Source: an uncultured Collinsella sp.
GTDB taxonomy: Bacteria > Actinomycetota > Coriobacteriia > Coriobacteriales > Coriobacteriaceae
Direction: 5' to 3'
Assembly: GCA_958403395.1 (NCBI GenBank)
Contig: CATXXF010000005.1
Span: 1 to 64,000, forward strand
DNA: 64,000 nucleotides
The translations under genes were made by a program, and so were the position numbers. The notes under the pieces are model-generated. The model saw only the letters and a list, made by a program, of their open reading frames with translations. It was not told where the DNA came from and made no database searches. Below are positions 36,111 to 45,794 of this stretch, piece after piece. Position 1 is the stretch's first letter. Each line of letters starts with the position of its first letter.

Positions 36111-37187
36111 CTAGAACTGGTTCAAGAACCTCATGTCACCAGTCATCAACGTGCGCAGGTCGGGCAGGTCGTAGCGCAGGGCAGCGACGCGCTCGGCACC
36201 AATGCCAAAGGCGAAGCCGGTGTACTTCTCGGGGTCGATGCCGCAGTTGATCAGGACGTTGGGGTCGACCATGCCGCAGCCCAGGATCTCGATCCAGCCG
36301 CTGTGCTTGCAGAAGTTGCAGCCCTTGCCGCCGCAGACGTGGCAGCTCACGTCCACCTCGCAGCTAGGCTCGGTGAAGGGGAAGAAGTGCGGACGGTAGC
36401 GCGTCTTGCGGTCCTCGCCAAACATGCACTTAACAAAGTAGTCGAGCGTGCCCTTCAGGTCGCCAAAGGTGATACCCTCGTCGACGACCAGGCCCTCGAT
36501 CTGGTTGAACTGCGGCAGGTGGCAGGCGTCGGCCGTATCGGGACGGTAGACGGTGCCCGGGCAGATCATGTAGATGGGCGGCTTCTGCGACTCCATGGTG
36601 TGGATCTGTACGCCCGAGGTCTGGGTGCGCAGCAGCACGTCGGACTCGCCATGGGCGTGAGCCTCGGGGTGCGCGACGCTGCCGGGGTTGTTATCGACCA
36701 CGTAGAAGGTATCGCGGGCCGAGCGGCTCGGGTGATCCATGGGGGCGTTGAGCGCAGTGAAGTTGTAGTAGGAAGTATCGACCATGGGGCCGGACTCGAC
36801 GGTGTAGCCGATGCCGCAGAAGATGTCCTCGGCCTCCTCGATGATCTGCTTGATCAGGTGCTGGTGACCGATCTGCGGACGGATGCCCGGCAGCGTGATG
36901 TCGACGGCCTCGTGCTCGAGTGCGTGCTTGAGGGCGGCGGCCTTCATCTCGGTGGTGCGCTCGTCGAGCATGCCCTCGATCAGCTGGCGCATCTCGTTGG
37001 CGCGCTTGCCCATCATGGGACGATCCTCGGGGGCGAGTTTGCCCATCATGCGCATCAGGCCGGTGATACGGCCTTTGCGACCGAGCAGCTCAACGCGCGC
37101 AGCCTCGAGCTTGGCGGCGTCGTCGGCGCTAGTGACGAGCTCCTTGGCCTCTTCCTCGAGTTTGACCAGATCATCAATCAGACTCAT
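36111..37187 (-). CDS. pheS: phenylalanyl-tRNA synthetase alpha subunit
   Basis: 358 aa catalytic subunit. N-terminal coiled coil (residues about 1-85), then HPSRSARDTFYV (motif 2 region), TSGVQIHTMESQKPPIYMI and the C-terminal FGIGAERVAALRYDLPDLR (motif 3). Start ATG of MSLIDDL with AAAGGGAAG upstream. A T-box leader with terminator precedes it. Confidence 0.98.
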   Translation of the reverse strand: MSLIDDLVKLEEEAKELVTSADDAAKLEAARVELLGRKGRITGLMRMMGKLAPEDRPMMGKRANEMRQLIEGMLDERTTEMKAAALKHALEHEAVDITLPGIRPQIGHQHLIKQIIEEAEDIFCGIGYTVESGPMVDTSYYNFTALNAPMDHPSRSARDTFYVVDNNPGSVAHPEAHAHGESDVLLRTQTSGVQIHTMESQKPPIYMICPGTVYRPDTADACHLPQFNQIEGLVVDEGITFGDLKGTLDYFVKCMFGEDRKTRYRPHFFPFTEPSCEVDVSCHVCGGKGCNFCKHSGWIEILGCGMVDPNVLINCGIDPEKYTGFAFGIGAERVAALRYDLPDLRTLMTGDMRFLNQF

Positions 37188-37271
37188 GTCTTCCCTTTCG
37201 TCTCTCGCGTTCCCCGCTTGCCAAGGCGGCTGCCGCCGTCTGACGTTGCGAAAACGCGGCCCGGTTCGGTA

Positions 37272-37545
37272 ACAAAAAACCGCCCTCGGGCATGTGCATT
37301 GCCCAAGGACGGTTGAATTCCGCGGTACCACCTTGTTTGACCCGGCGGATGTCTGGCCCGCCGCGCCCACTCTGTGCCTCTTGTCGCGAGGCCCACGGCT
37401 TCCCTACTGGGACTTTGCTGCCACTGGCCGCGTGCCCGTTGAGGTCGCTGCTCGGGAGTGAACGCTTGGCCCTTGCCACCGCAGGAAGGCTTGCAGCCCA
37501 TGACCTTCCCTCTCTTGCCGGCGACGCGGCGGGCAAAACCCTCTC
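37272..37545 (-). ncRNA. T-box leader of pheST
   Basis: On the minus strand GGTGGTACCGCGGAA (37318-37332) is the T-box antiterminator sequence. It precedes a terminator stem (37278-37314, ACCG..GGGC/GCCC..CGGT) followed by a T-run, 90 bp upstream of pheS. Sequence back to about 37545 is GC-rich and foldable as stems I-III. I could not fix the Phe specifier codon with confidence, so the 5' limit is approximate. Confidence 0.88.
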
Positions 37546-37691
37546 CGTCAACGCATTGGGCTATAGGATAACACATTTCGCGAGCGCATCGCCGCGTTCC
37601 GTTTTGTTCGCGCTGGGTACAAGGCAGGTAGCTGTGCAAACTGGCCGCGCACCCGCCTGCGGCGCTCGGCCTGCGAGATTAAGGATACGGT

Positions 37692-39275
37692 ATGGGAAAG
37701 AAACTCGATAAGAAGGCCAAGGCCGCCGTGGCAAAGGCCGCCAAGGGCGTCAAGGCCGCTAAAGTCGACAAGGCCGTCAAAAAGTTCCGCAAACTCGAGG
37801 GCAAGCTGTGGACTCGCGAGTACCTGCTCAAGATTGCCGAGTTCGATGGAGCGACGATTGCTCCTGCCAACGGCGCTGCCGCCCGTGCCGACGCCATGGG
37901 CACGCTTGCCGGCGAACATCACAAGCTACTGACCAGCGAGAAGTCCGTTGAGCTCGTACGCTCGTTAGCGCGCGAGACGGTTGCAGGCGGCAAAATCGAC
38001 GACCCGCAGCTGCTCGACGAGATCCGCGTGCTCGGCCGCGACCAGCGCGAGGCAAGCGTTATTCCTACCGAGGAGGCCGAAGCCTGGACCAGGCTCACCT
38101 GCGAGGCCGACGCCGTGTGGCACAAGGCCAAGACGGCCAACGACTGGGCGAGCTTTGAGCCCTATGTGGATAGAATCGTCGCCCAACTTAAGCATCAGGC
38201 CGAACTCATGGACCCCAAGCGCGACCCATACGACGTTTGGCTCGACCAGTACGAGCGCGGCCTTTCCGCCAAGAGCTTCGACGCGTTTTGCGAGGAGGTC
38301 AAGGCCACGGTCGTGCCGCTCGTGCACGCCATCGGCGAGCGCGGCCAGCAGCCCGATGCCGACTTTTTGCACGCCCGCGTGCCCGAGGCCGCCCAGCGCG
38401 CCATGAGCTTCGACCTGATGAAGCTCGTCGGCCTGAACCTGGACGACACCACGCTTGCCTTTACCGAGCACCCGTTTAGCGAGGGCTTTGCCGTAGGTGA
38501 CGCGCGCATCGCGACACACATCTACGAGGACGATTGCATCTCCAACGTCTACAGCATCATCCACGAGGCGGGGCACACTATGTACGAGCTGGGCGTCAAT
38601 CCCTCCTATGCGCGCACCTGCCTGGAGGGCGGCACCTCCATGGGCATCCACGAGAGCCAGAGCCGCTTCTTTGAGAACACCGTGGGCCGCAGCCGTGCCT
38701 TTATGGGACCGCTGCTCGAGGTGCTGCGCCGCCACGCACCCGAGGTCTACGGCGACGTCGACGAGGACACGCTCTACCACGCCGTGAACATCGCGCAGCC
38801 TTCGCTGATCCGCACCGAGGCCGACGAGCTCACCTATCCGCTGCACGTTATGGTGCGCTACGAGATCGAGCGCATGCTGTTTGCCGGCGAGGCCACGGCC
38901 AAGGACATCCCCGCGCTTTGGAACCGCTTCATGGATGAGTACCTGGGCATTCCCGTTCCCGACGACACGCACGGCTGTCTACAGGATACGCACTGGAGCG
39001 GCGGCTCGTTTGGCTACTTCCCCACCTATGCGCTGGGCAGTGCCTACGATGCCATGTTTGTGCCGGCCATGTGCCGCGACGGTGTCGACCTCAACGGCGC
39101 CTGCGCGAGCGGCGACCTGACACCCGTCCGCGCCTGGCTGGGCGAGCACATTTGGCAGTGGGGCCGCGCCAAGGACGCGCCGGAGCTCATCAAGGGCGCG
39201 TGCGGCATGGCGTTCGATGCCCGCTACTACTGCAGCTACCTGCAGGACAAGTTCACCACGCTCTACGAGCTGTAA
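37692..39275 (+). CDS. M32 family metallocarboxypeptidase
   Basis: 527 aa zinc carboxypeptidase (Taq/Pfu CP type) removing C-terminal residues. The zinc motif HEAGHTMYELG lies near 290 with the downstream Glu in GIHESQSRFFENTVGRS near 317, both M32 hallmarks. A Lys/Ala-rich N-terminal extension of about 35 residues (GKKLDKKAKAAVAKAAKG) is unusual and may bind nucleic acid or be disordered. Followed by a strong terminator. Confidence 0.95.
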   Translation: MGKKLDKKAKAAVAKAAKGVKAAKVDKAVKKFRKLEGKLWTREYLLKIAEFDGATIAPANGAAARADAMGTLAGEHHKLLTSEKSVELVRSLARETVAGGKIDDPQLLDEIRVLGRDQREASVIPTEEAEAWTRLTCEADAVWHKAKTANDWASFEPYVDRIVAQLKHQAELMDPKRDPYDVWLDQYERGLSAKSFDAFCEEVKATVVPLVHAIGERGQQPDADFLHARVPEAAQRAMSFDLMKLVGLNLDDTTLAFTEHPFSEGFAVGDARIATHIYEDDCISNVYSIIHEAGHTMYELGVNPSYARTCLEGGTSMGIHESQSRFFENTVGRSRAFMGPLLEVLRRHAPEVYGDVDEDTLYHAVNIAQPSLIRTEADELTYPLHVMVRYEIERMLFAGEATAKDIPALWNRFMDEYLGIPVPDDTHGCLQDTHWSGGSFGYFPTYALGSAYDAMFVPAMCRDGVDLNGACASGDLTPVRAWLGEHIWQWGRAKDAPELIKGACGMAFDARYYCSYLQDKFTTLYEL

Positions 39276-39299
39276 GGCATAACCGACACGCCAACGCAA

Positions 39300-39338
39300 A
39301 GGGGACGCCGCGAAACCAATCCGCAGCGTCCCCTTTTT
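39300..39338 (+). terminator. M32 peptidase terminator
   Basis: GGGGACGC pairs with GCGTCCCC around an 18-base loop and is followed by six T, 25 bp after the stop. Confidence 0.85.
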
Positions 39339-39394
39339 TCGCCCAATAACTAGGTACCCAATGACTAGTTCGTTGACGCTAATGACTTGGCAAT

Positions 39395-39511
39395 GTCAGC
39401 GAAAACGGCCCCAAGCGAGCAAGGTGACGTGAAATGAAAGGGCGCTGACCTTCTGGTCGCGCCCTTGAAATTGAACGTCAGATTGCCGCTTGGGGCCGTT
39501 TGCAGCGTCGA
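39395..39511 (+). ncRNA. covarying structured RNA element, copy A
   Basis: A 117-nt element between a plus-strand terminator and glmM. Stem 1 is AAACGGCCCCAAGC/GCTTGGGGCCGTTT. A second helix GCAA/TTGC and TGACGT/ACGTCA is split by a 2x2 loop. A variable apical hairpin GGGCGC..GACC/GGTC..GCGCCC caps it. Copy B at 61750 keeps helix 2 and flanks GTCAGCGAAAACG / CGTTTGCAGCGTCGA exactly, while stem 1 and the apex change with pairing kept. The plus strand is favoured because one change gives G-U there but A-C on the other strand. Confidence 0.7.
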
Positions 39512-39513
39512 GC

Positions 39514-39543
39514 AGTTACGCGGTTTGGTAAAACCGCGTAACT
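39514..39543 (-). terminator. hairpin overlapping the glmM stop
   Basis: AGTTACGCGGTTT pairs with AAAACCGCGTAACT around TGGT. It overlaps the glmM stop codon. No U-run follows on the minus strand, so it may be a processing or weak termination signal. Confidence 0.55.
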
Positions 39544-40873
39544 AAAGAGCCTCGAGCGCGTTGGCGATGCGCTTCATGGCGGCATCGGCGGATGCTTGGC
39601 CGGGCGCCTCGGCCAGCACGCGGATAACCGACTCGGTTCCGCTCTTGCGCACGAGCACGCGGCCCTCGCCTGCCAGCGCAGCCTCGGCCTCGGCGATGGC
39701 GTTCTGCACGCCCATGTTCTCGAGCGCGGCGTCCTTGTCCGCCACGTGCACGGCCACCTGCGCCTGCGGCAGCAGCTTGCACGGAGCCGTGAGCTGCGAG
39801 AGCGTCTCGCGCTCGGCACGAATCACTTCCATCACGCGCAGCGAAGTCATAATGCCGTCGCCCGTGCGCTCGATATCGCCAAAGATCGTATGGCCCGTCT
39901 GCTCGCCGCCCAGGCTGTAACCGCCCTCGCGCATCTTGGCATACACGTGACGGTCACCCACGCCGCTGGTCACGGCACTCAGACCGGCAAGCTCCAACGA
40001 CTTGATCAGGCCAAAGTTGCTGGCGATCGTCGGCACCACGGTACCGCCCGAAAGGCGACCGTGCTTGTTCAGATACACGCCGCACACGTACAGGATCTGG
40101 TCGCCGTCTACCACGCGACCGCGCTCATCCACGGCCAGGCAGCGGTCGGCATCGCCATCGTAGGCAAAACCCACGTCCAGGCCCTGCTCCACCACATGGC
40201 GCTGCAGGCGCTCCATATGCGTGGAGCCGCAATCGACGTTGATGTTAAAGCCATCGGGCGCGGCATTGATCACGCGCACGTCGGCACCGAGCGCGTCAAA
40301 CACCGGCTTGGCCACCGAGGAAGCCGAGCCGTTGGCGCAGTCGATACCGATCTTGACGCCCTGCAGCGAAAAGTTCGCACTTGCAATGAGCGAAGCAATG
40401 TAGCGGTTGCGGCCCTGCATGTAGTCCACCGTGGCACCGATGTGGTTGCCCGTGGCCAGCGGAACTTCGCTCTTGCCATCGATGTAGTCCTCGATGAGCT
40501 CCAGTACGTCCTCGTCCATCTTAAAACCGTCGCTATTGACGAGCTTAATGCCGTTATCGCAAAACGGGTTGTGGCTTGCGCTGATCATGATGCCGCAATC
40601 GAAGCAGCCTTCCACGGTCTGATGCGCTACGCCCGGCGTGGGGATCACGTGCAGCATATAGGCGTCCGCACCGCTCGCGACCAGGCCGCTCACCAGCGCC
40701 GCCTCGAACATGTAACTCGAGCGACGTGTGTCCTTGCCCACGATGACGCGCGCCTTGCGCTCGCGGTTGGCGCCGTAATACCAGCCCACAAAACGGCCAA
40801 TCTTATAAGCGTGCTCTACCGTCAGCCCAACGTTGGCCTCACCGCGAAAGCCGTCGGTGCCAAAGTACTTCAT
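39542..40873 (-). CDS. glmM: phosphoglucosamine mutase
   Basis: Converts glucosamine-6-phosphate to glucosamine-1-phosphate for UDP-GlcNAc and peptidoglycan synthesis. 443 aa. N-terminal YFGTDGFRGEAN, active-site phosphoserine loop MISASHNPFCDNGIK near 93, metal-binding DGDADRCLAVD near 238, sugar-binding GEQTGHTIF near 322 and phosphate-binding RKSGTESVIRV near 408 are all visible. Confidence 0.97.
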   Translation of the reverse strand: MKYFGTDGFRGEANVGLTVEHAYKIGRFVGWYYGANRERKARVIVGKDTRRSSYMFEAALVSGLVASGADAYMLHVIPTPGVAHQTVEGCFDCGIMISASHNPFCDNGIKLVNSDGFKMDEDVLELIEDYIDGKSEVPLATGNHIGATVDYMQGRNRYIASLIASANFSLQGVKIGIDCANGSASSVAKPVFDALGADVRVINAAPDGFNINVDCGSTHMERLQRHVVEQGLDVGFAYDGDADRCLAVDERGRVVDGDQILYVCGVYLNKHGRLSGGTVVPTIASNFGLIKSLELAGLSAVTSGVGDRHVYAKMREGGYSLGGEQTGHTIFGDIERTGDGIMTSLRVMEVIRAERETLSQLTAPCKLLPQAQVAVHVADKDAALENMGVQNAIAEAEAALAGEGRVLVRKSGTESVIRVLAEAPGQASADAAMKRIANALEAL

Positions 40874-40892
40874 GCGCTCTCCTTACAAAATA

Positions 40893-40919
40893 GGGGCGAA
40901 CAGATTGCCTGTCCGCCCC
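40893..40919 (-). terminator. terminator of the DUF4012 gene
   Basis: GGGGCG-ACAG pairs with CTGT-CGCCCC; on the minus strand it is followed by TATTTTG. It lies between the DUF4012 stop and glmM start. Confidence 0.7.
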
Positions 40920-40956
40920 AAAATGGTACTCGATTATCTGCGCTACCAGAAAAACC

Positions 40957-43269
40957 CTACGCCGACGCGCTGTCGCGAGCCGCCTGGCATGTAGGAGTCT
41001 GACGCAGCGTAAGCGGCTTGTCCCCCGCCTCGGCCGACGTGGTCAGCGTATACGTGATCGTCGTCGTCTCGCCAGCATGCAGGTCAACGGTGCCCGAATA
41101 GAAGGGGATTCCATGCCACGTAGCGGCGCCAAGACCAAACTGTGTGCCCTCAACCGTAAGGTCACTGATGTTGCCGCCCGTCGGGGCAAACAACGAGACA
41201 TTCAGGCGTTCGTCGTCACGCGCGGCATCGGGTGCGCTCGCCGCGACGTAGTCGGGCAGCTTGCCTGCCTCCTCCTGCGTCATGATGTTCGTCAGGGTAA
41301 CGGTGATGCGATACGAGCACGTGCCGTCACCGTTCTTGATGCCCTGGCCAATCTGCGTATCGGCGTTCAGGTACCAGTCGAGCTTGGAGAAGCTCAGGTT
41401 GTTAAAGTAAACGCCGGCAACAGGATCGGCACTCGGGTCATCCGGATCGGGCAGCGAAGCGTCAATGCCCGTCTCTTTGATGGCATTCTGCTCATCATCG
41501 TTTCTCATCCAAGCAATCAGACGGCCCTCTTCGGCACCGCGCTCGAATGCACCGACAAGCTTTGTAACGTCGACGTCACCGATGCCACCGAGAATCTTGT
41601 CGAAGGCGTCGCTGGCAACAGCCGCAAAGATGCCGTCCGATTCCTCGACCGGATAGTTCCAATACACATCGTGCATGAGGACCTTTGCGGCGTTGGAGCC
41701 GTCGACAACCGTTCCGTCGGGCAGCGACACGTTACCGACCAGGCCCAGCAGATACTGCAGGAACACCGGGTCGATACCGATGACGCCATCAACGTCCTGA
41801 CCATATTGAGATTTCCACAGGGCTGCGACACGCTGCGAGTTGCGGGGCCAATCAGGCGAATAGGTATTGCCCGAGTTGTACAGGTTACTGTGGTTGCCGA
41901 ACAGTGCCTCATCCTCTTCGTCGACGCTCTCGACTGCCTCATCCTCACTGAGTCCAATGCGGGGAACAAACTCGCCAATCGACATCTGGCCGTCGGTGAC
42001 CGAAATCAGGCCCTGCGAACCGCCAAAGCCGCCGCAGGCACGAATCTCGACGTTGTTCATGGCGTACACAAGGTAGTTGCGCGTCTGGCCGTTGGCGCCG
42101 AGCATCTGGGGAAGGACGGGGGCGACCTTCTCCGCCGCGTCAACCGCGCCGTTGAGGGTGGCAAAGCCGTCCTTGGCCTTATCGACCAGCTCGGTCACCT
42201 GGGAAATATGAGTATCGCCAATGCCCTGGATCTTCTCATTGGCGCTCTTGAACACCTTCGAGCTGCTGGAAAGCGAATCGGCAACGGCCTGCAGCGCGGA
42301 CACGTTAATCATGCCGTCCTGGAACAGCTTGCCGGGCGTGGCCTGCGAAAGGTTGTCGGCCATGGGAACCAGCGCGTTGCTCGAGACATCGGACAGGGCA
42401 TCAATCATGGTGCGGGCTGCGTTGATGTCACTGCCATACACCGGGATAAACGAAGCCGCCGTCCACAGCGGGCTCGAAGTCTCCGCCTTCATGCTGTCGC
42501 AGAGCTCATCGATCTTCTTCGCGTCGTCAGGCAGCGTCGAAAAATCGCCCGACGTGACCTTGTCCTTAAGGCCACCGACGATCTCGACAGCCTCCTTCGC
42601 TTCGCTCTTTACGGTCTTTGCCGAGTTAAGCAGCATAAAGCCACTTGCGCCAAGCGCAACGAGAAGCACCGCGACTACAGCGGCAATAATGGCGCCGGTG
42701 TGACGCTTTTTGCGCTCGCCCTTGCGATGGCGATGACGGACCAGACCGTCAGAGGTCGAACTCGACGAAGCGTCGCTACCGTAGTTCAAGCCAAAATCGT
42801 AATAATCTTCCTTGGAACCCGAGCCCGCAAACTCGGTACCGCTATCATCCAGGCGGGCGAACGTGCCAGTCTCGGAGGCGCCGGTGTAAATCGTGCCGAG
42901 GTTACCCGTAAGCCCCGCGCCACCGGCAGAGGGAGTTTTGTTGTCGGCCTTGCCGGCATTAACGTTGCCGGCGGCATTCGCGGCGTTGGCAGCACCTGCG
43001 TTGTTCGCAGGTACCGAAGGAGCCCCGCTCGGCTGCGACGCGGAGGTTGCACCGCCCGCAAAGACATTCCCTCTTGCACGGCCGGTCTTTTTTGCCTTTT
43101 GAGACTGCTCATACAGAGCGGTAAACATCGCCGTCTCGCCCGGGGACACGCGCTTACCGGAACCGCCCTGTCCAGCGCCGCCCGGCGTGCCGACCTTACC
43201 AGCCCCGTTCGGACGCGGCGGAACTGCAGGACGGCCGCTATCGCTGCCCTTAAAGTGATTACCAGCCAT
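40957..43269 (-). CDS. DUF4012 domain membrane protein
   Basis: 770 aa. A disordered Gly/Ala/Asn/Pro-rich cytoplasmic N-terminus (about 180 residues) precedes a basic stretch (RHRKGERKKRH) and one membrane helix (GAIIAAVVAVLLVALGASGF), then a large extracytoplasmic DUF4012 region with NYLVYAMNNVEIRACGGFGG and DGVIGIDPVFLQYLLGLVG. DUF4012 proteins occur in actinobacterial envelope loci, function unproven. I start at the ATG with GAGGA upstream. Followed by glmM after a terminator. Confidence 0.85.
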   Translation of the reverse strand: MAGNHFKGSDSGRPAVPPRPNGAGKVGTPGGAGQGGSGKRVSPGETAMFTALYEQSQKAKKTGRARGNVFAGGATSASQPSGAPSVPANNAGAANAANAAGNVNAGKADNKTPSAGGAGLTGNLGTIYTGASETGTFARLDDSGTEFAGSGSKEDYYDFGLNYGSDASSSSTSDGLVRHRHRKGERKKRHTGAIIAAVVAVLLVALGASGFMLLNSAKTVKSEAKEAVEIVGGLKDKVTSGDFSTLPDDAKKIDELCDSMKAETSSPLWTAASFIPVYGSDINAARTMIDALSDVSSNALVPMADNLSQATPGKLFQDGMINVSALQAVADSLSSSSKVFKSANEKIQGIGDTHISQVTELVDKAKDGFATLNGAVDAAEKVAPVLPQMLGANGQTRNYLVYAMNNVEIRACGGFGGSQGLISVTDGQMSIGEFVPRIGLSEDEAVESVDEEDEALFGNHSNLYNSGNTYSPDWPRNSQRVAALWKSQYGQDVDGVIGIDPVFLQYLLGLVGNVSLPDGTVVDGSNAAKVLMHDVYWNYPVEESDGIFAAVASDAFDKILGGIGDVDVTKLVGAFERGAEEGRLIAWMRNDDEQNAIKETGIDASLPDPDDPSADPVAGVYFNNLSFSKLDWYLNADTQIGQGIKNGDGTCSYRITVTLTNIMTQEEAGKLPDYVAASAPDAARDDERLNVSLFAPTGGNISDLTVEGTQFGLGAATWHGIPFYSGTVDLHAGETTTITYTLTTSAEAGDKPLTLRQTPTCQAARDSASA

Positions 43270-43418
43270 AAAGAAATCCTCGCAATTGAGTCGCAATGAA
43301 AAAGTCCATAACGTTACTAGTTTATGGCATTTTGAGCATCGACAGCTAAACTCCAGACACGGACATCAATTGGCGAAAATGCGGCGCAACACCTTTTCTG
43401 TCTTGGCGGCGGCGCCAG

Positions 43419-44441
43419 CTACACCGTGAGGAACATCATCACGATGATCATGGCAAAGCCGATAAGGTCGGTCGGCAAAAACACCGTGCCCAGCATAACG
43501 GCGCTGGTGATGGTCGCCGAAACCGGCTCCACAGTTCCGATGAGGCTCGCACGCACCGAGCCGATGTCCTTAACGCCCTGCATATAAAGCATGTAAGCAA
43601 AAAACGAGCCGATAACCACGAACACCGCGAGCGCCTCGATGCCGGCGGCATCGAGCGCCGGCATATGCGCCCAGGGCTGCACGAAGACACATGAGACCAC
43701 GCCCGCCGTGAGCATTGCCGAGCCCGTGACGATGGGGCTACCGTATTCGGGCAGGATCTTGGCGGGAATCACCGCCATACACGCGGCGCTGACCGCGCAC
43801 ATAAGACCTGCTGCCAGGCCAAGCGGCGAGATATTCAGGCTGGTAGGGTCGCCGCCGGTGGCAATTAAAAAGGTTCCACCCAGAGCCAGGCCAATGCCGA
43901 TGACTTCGCGAGTACGCGGTATGCGGCGATCGGTCACGCAGGCGTAGCCCATGATGATAACGAGCTGCAGGCACTGGAGCACCGTCGCGGTTCCGGCGTT
44001 CGTCAGGCGCACGGCCGAAAGATAGCAAAACTGGTTGAACAGCAGGCCAAAGGCGGTAAAGAGCAGCAACTGCTTGCGATCGGCGGGTGTGGTCCAGAGC
44101 TTAATCAGGCGCTCGCGGTCGCGCGTAACAACCACGGCCATAAAGAGTAGACCGGCGAGAATCTGACGCACGCTCATAAGCCACAAGGTGTCGACGTGGT
44201 AGGTATCGAACAGAAAGCTCGCGCTGGTGCCCGAGAAGCCCCAAAACGAACCGCCCACCAGCGTAGCCAAGACGCCTGTGATCATCTTGCGCGTCGAAGC
44301 GCTGTTCAGGCGGTCGCGCCATGCGCGACGGGTGTTGCGGCTGAGCTCGTCGGTGCCCTCGGGCACATCAATGTTCGATATATCGGTCATCGGCACCGAA
44401 GCCCCTGCGCCTTCGACCTGCTCGACACACTCTTTGCTCAT
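43419..44441 (-). CDS. EamA/DMT family transporter
   Basis: 340 aa with a cytoplasmic N-terminal tail of about 50 residues and ten predicted helices in two EamA repeats: first GVLATLVGGSFWGFSGTSAS, second LAAGLMCAVSAACMAVIPAK. The C-terminal repeat has the family's GSVRASLIGTVEPVSATITS block. Substrate is unknown; DMT members export amino acids, metabolites or drugs. It is monocistronic. The gap 44442-44672 to the tRNA-Val promoter shows nothing recognisable. Confidence 0.9.
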   Translation of the reverse strand: MSKECVEQVEGAGASVPMTDISNIDVPEGTDELSRNTRRAWRDRLNSASTRKMITGVLATLVGGSFWGFSGTSASFLFDTYHVDTLWLMSVRQILAGLLFMAVVVTRDRERLIKLWTTPADRKQLLLFTAFGLLFNQFCYLSAVRLTNAGTATVLQCLQLVIIMGYACVTDRRIPRTREVIGIGLALGGTFLIATGGDPTSLNISPLGLAAGLMCAVSAACMAVIPAKILPEYGSPIVTGSAMLTAGVVSCVFVQPWAHMPALDAAGIEALAVFVVIGSFFAYMLYMQGVKDIGSVRASLIGTVEPVSATITSAVMLGTVFLPTDLIGFAMIIVMMFLTV

Positions 44442-44672
44442 TCCACTCCCCCGAAACAGCCTGGAAACAATTCGGCTTACCTTACCACGGCGAAGTCACC
44501 AGCTGGAGGCTTGTCCGCTTATCGGTAGGACAATTCCGCAGGCGTCTTTCCATAGCTCGATACCGCAATGGCCTTGCATTATGCGACAGCCAAATCGCGG
44601 CAGCAGGCTCTTTTGAAATGGATGCGACAAAGCCCCCGAATTCCACAATGTAAGCGATTTTTAAAAATGTTC

Positions 44673-44701
44673 TTGCCACCGAGTTCAGGCTCCGTTATAT
44701 T
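44673..44701 (+). promoter_or_regulatory. tRNA-Val promoter
   Basis: TTGCCA (44673-44678), a 17-bp spacer and TATATT (44696-44701), 29 bp before the mature tRNA. Confidence 0.7.
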
Positions 44702-44730
44702 ATCCCTTGCGCGCTTGCGCACCCTTGATC

Positions 44731-44805
44731 GGGCGTTTAGCTCAGGGGGAGAGCGCTTCCCTGACACGGAAGAGGTCAGAAGTTCAAATCTTCTAACGCC
44801 CACCA
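44731..44805 (+). tRNA. tRNA-Val (anticodon GAC)
   Basis: A 75-nt cloverleaf, with acceptor GGGCGTT/AACGCCC, anticodon stem TTCCC/GGAAG (one mismatch-free G-U aside) with loop TGACACG region giving anticodon GAC, T-loop TTCAAAT, and encoded CCA at 44803-44805. Unlike the three minus-strand tRNAs, it has no tail duplication downstream. Confidence 0.95.
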
Positions 44806-44813
44806 AATGTTCG

Positions 44814-44845
44814 CAGCTCAGAGGCTATGTCCTCTGGGCTGTTTT
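44814..44845 (+). terminator. tRNA-Val terminator
   Basis: CAGCTCAGAGG pairs with CCTCTGGGCTG (one G-U) and is followed by TTTTGTTTT. Confidence 0.85.
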
Positions 44846-45031
44846 GTTTTATGTCGCCAAATCAGCTGGCAGCTCCAACCGCCCAACTAGCCAAAAGCCG
44901 ACCATCTACTTGCCGATCTATCCATCGGCATAACCAATCAGTCCGCACCGCAACTTCTCAGCAAAACGCCGCGATGTCTGCGCCCTGCGGTATCCTTGAG
45001 CCACTTGCACCTGCAGCACCAAGGAGCCGCC

Positions 45032-45718
45032 ATGCGCACCGAGCTCGATGTCCCCTTTTCGCACAAAGAAGAAGCCAAGGCGCTGGGCGCCAAATGGGAC
45101 CGGACCAAGAAGATCTGGTATGTACCCAGCGGCGTCAACCCCGGGCCCTTTGCCGAGTGGCTGCCCGGTGTTGACCGATCCGACCCCTCAGCGCCGTATA
45201 TATATCTAGTACTGGGCAAGCGCGAGTGCTGGAAGTGTCACAAAGAGACCTCGGTCGCGGCCTTCGGCATTCCCTATCGAACCGATAACGACGAGAGCAT
45301 CGCCATCGCGCACGCGCCCAACGAAGCTGGGCACATCGCCATCGACACGGCCAACGCCAACGCACTCGCCATCGTGCCCGTTCTCGGCTGCGTGCCGGGC
45401 GAGATCCGCGACTACCTTCATAAGCGCTGCGGCTACAAGCCCGTAGGCGCGCGAGCCTCCAAAGCCCCGTCGCTCGGCAACACGTGCACCAGTTGCGACG
45501 CGCTGCAAGGCAGCCGCTATCTGTTCGAGGAGCCCTCGTCCCCGTTTGCCCTCACTGCCATCAACAAGCTGCCGGCACTGGAGTTTGTACGCGTCGAAGT
45601 TGCCGGCGTCTTTGGCGTCCCGGCCACGCGCACCGACTTTGACCAGGCGCTCTTTACCTGGGCACGCGACCATCACGCCAAGTTTCACAAGACCCTGTTC
45701 GAGGGAATCTACCTGTAG
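45032..45718 (+). CDS. DUF5710 domain protein with zinc-ribbon-like cysteines
   Basis: 228 aa. The N-terminal 50 residues (LDVPFSHKEEAKALGAKWDR followed by KKIWYVP) match DUF5710, a small domain found in primases and topoisomerase-linked proteins. A pair CWKC (near 67) and CTSC (near 151) could form a zinc site. The rest is unrecognised. AAGGAG lies 6 bp before the ATG. The neighbouring gene, transcribed convergently, is the Sau3AI-like endonuclease; a functional link is not shown. Confidence 0.8.
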   Translation: MRTELDVPFSHKEEAKALGAKWDRTKKIWYVPSGVNPGPFAEWLPGVDRSDPSAPYIYLVLGKRECWKCHKETSVAAFGIPYRTDNDESIAIAHAPNEAGHIAIDTANANALAIVPVLGCVPGEIRDYLHKRCGYKPVGARASKAPSLGNTCTSCDALQGSRYLFEEPSSPFALTAINKLPALEFVRVEVAGVFGVPATRTDFDQALFTWARDHHAKFHKTLFEGIYL

Positions 45719-45794
45719 GGCAAGGCTCGAAAATCGAGTCCAGATATCCTCGAAAATCGAGTATGCGCAGGTAGTTGAATTGCCGACTCGAAGG

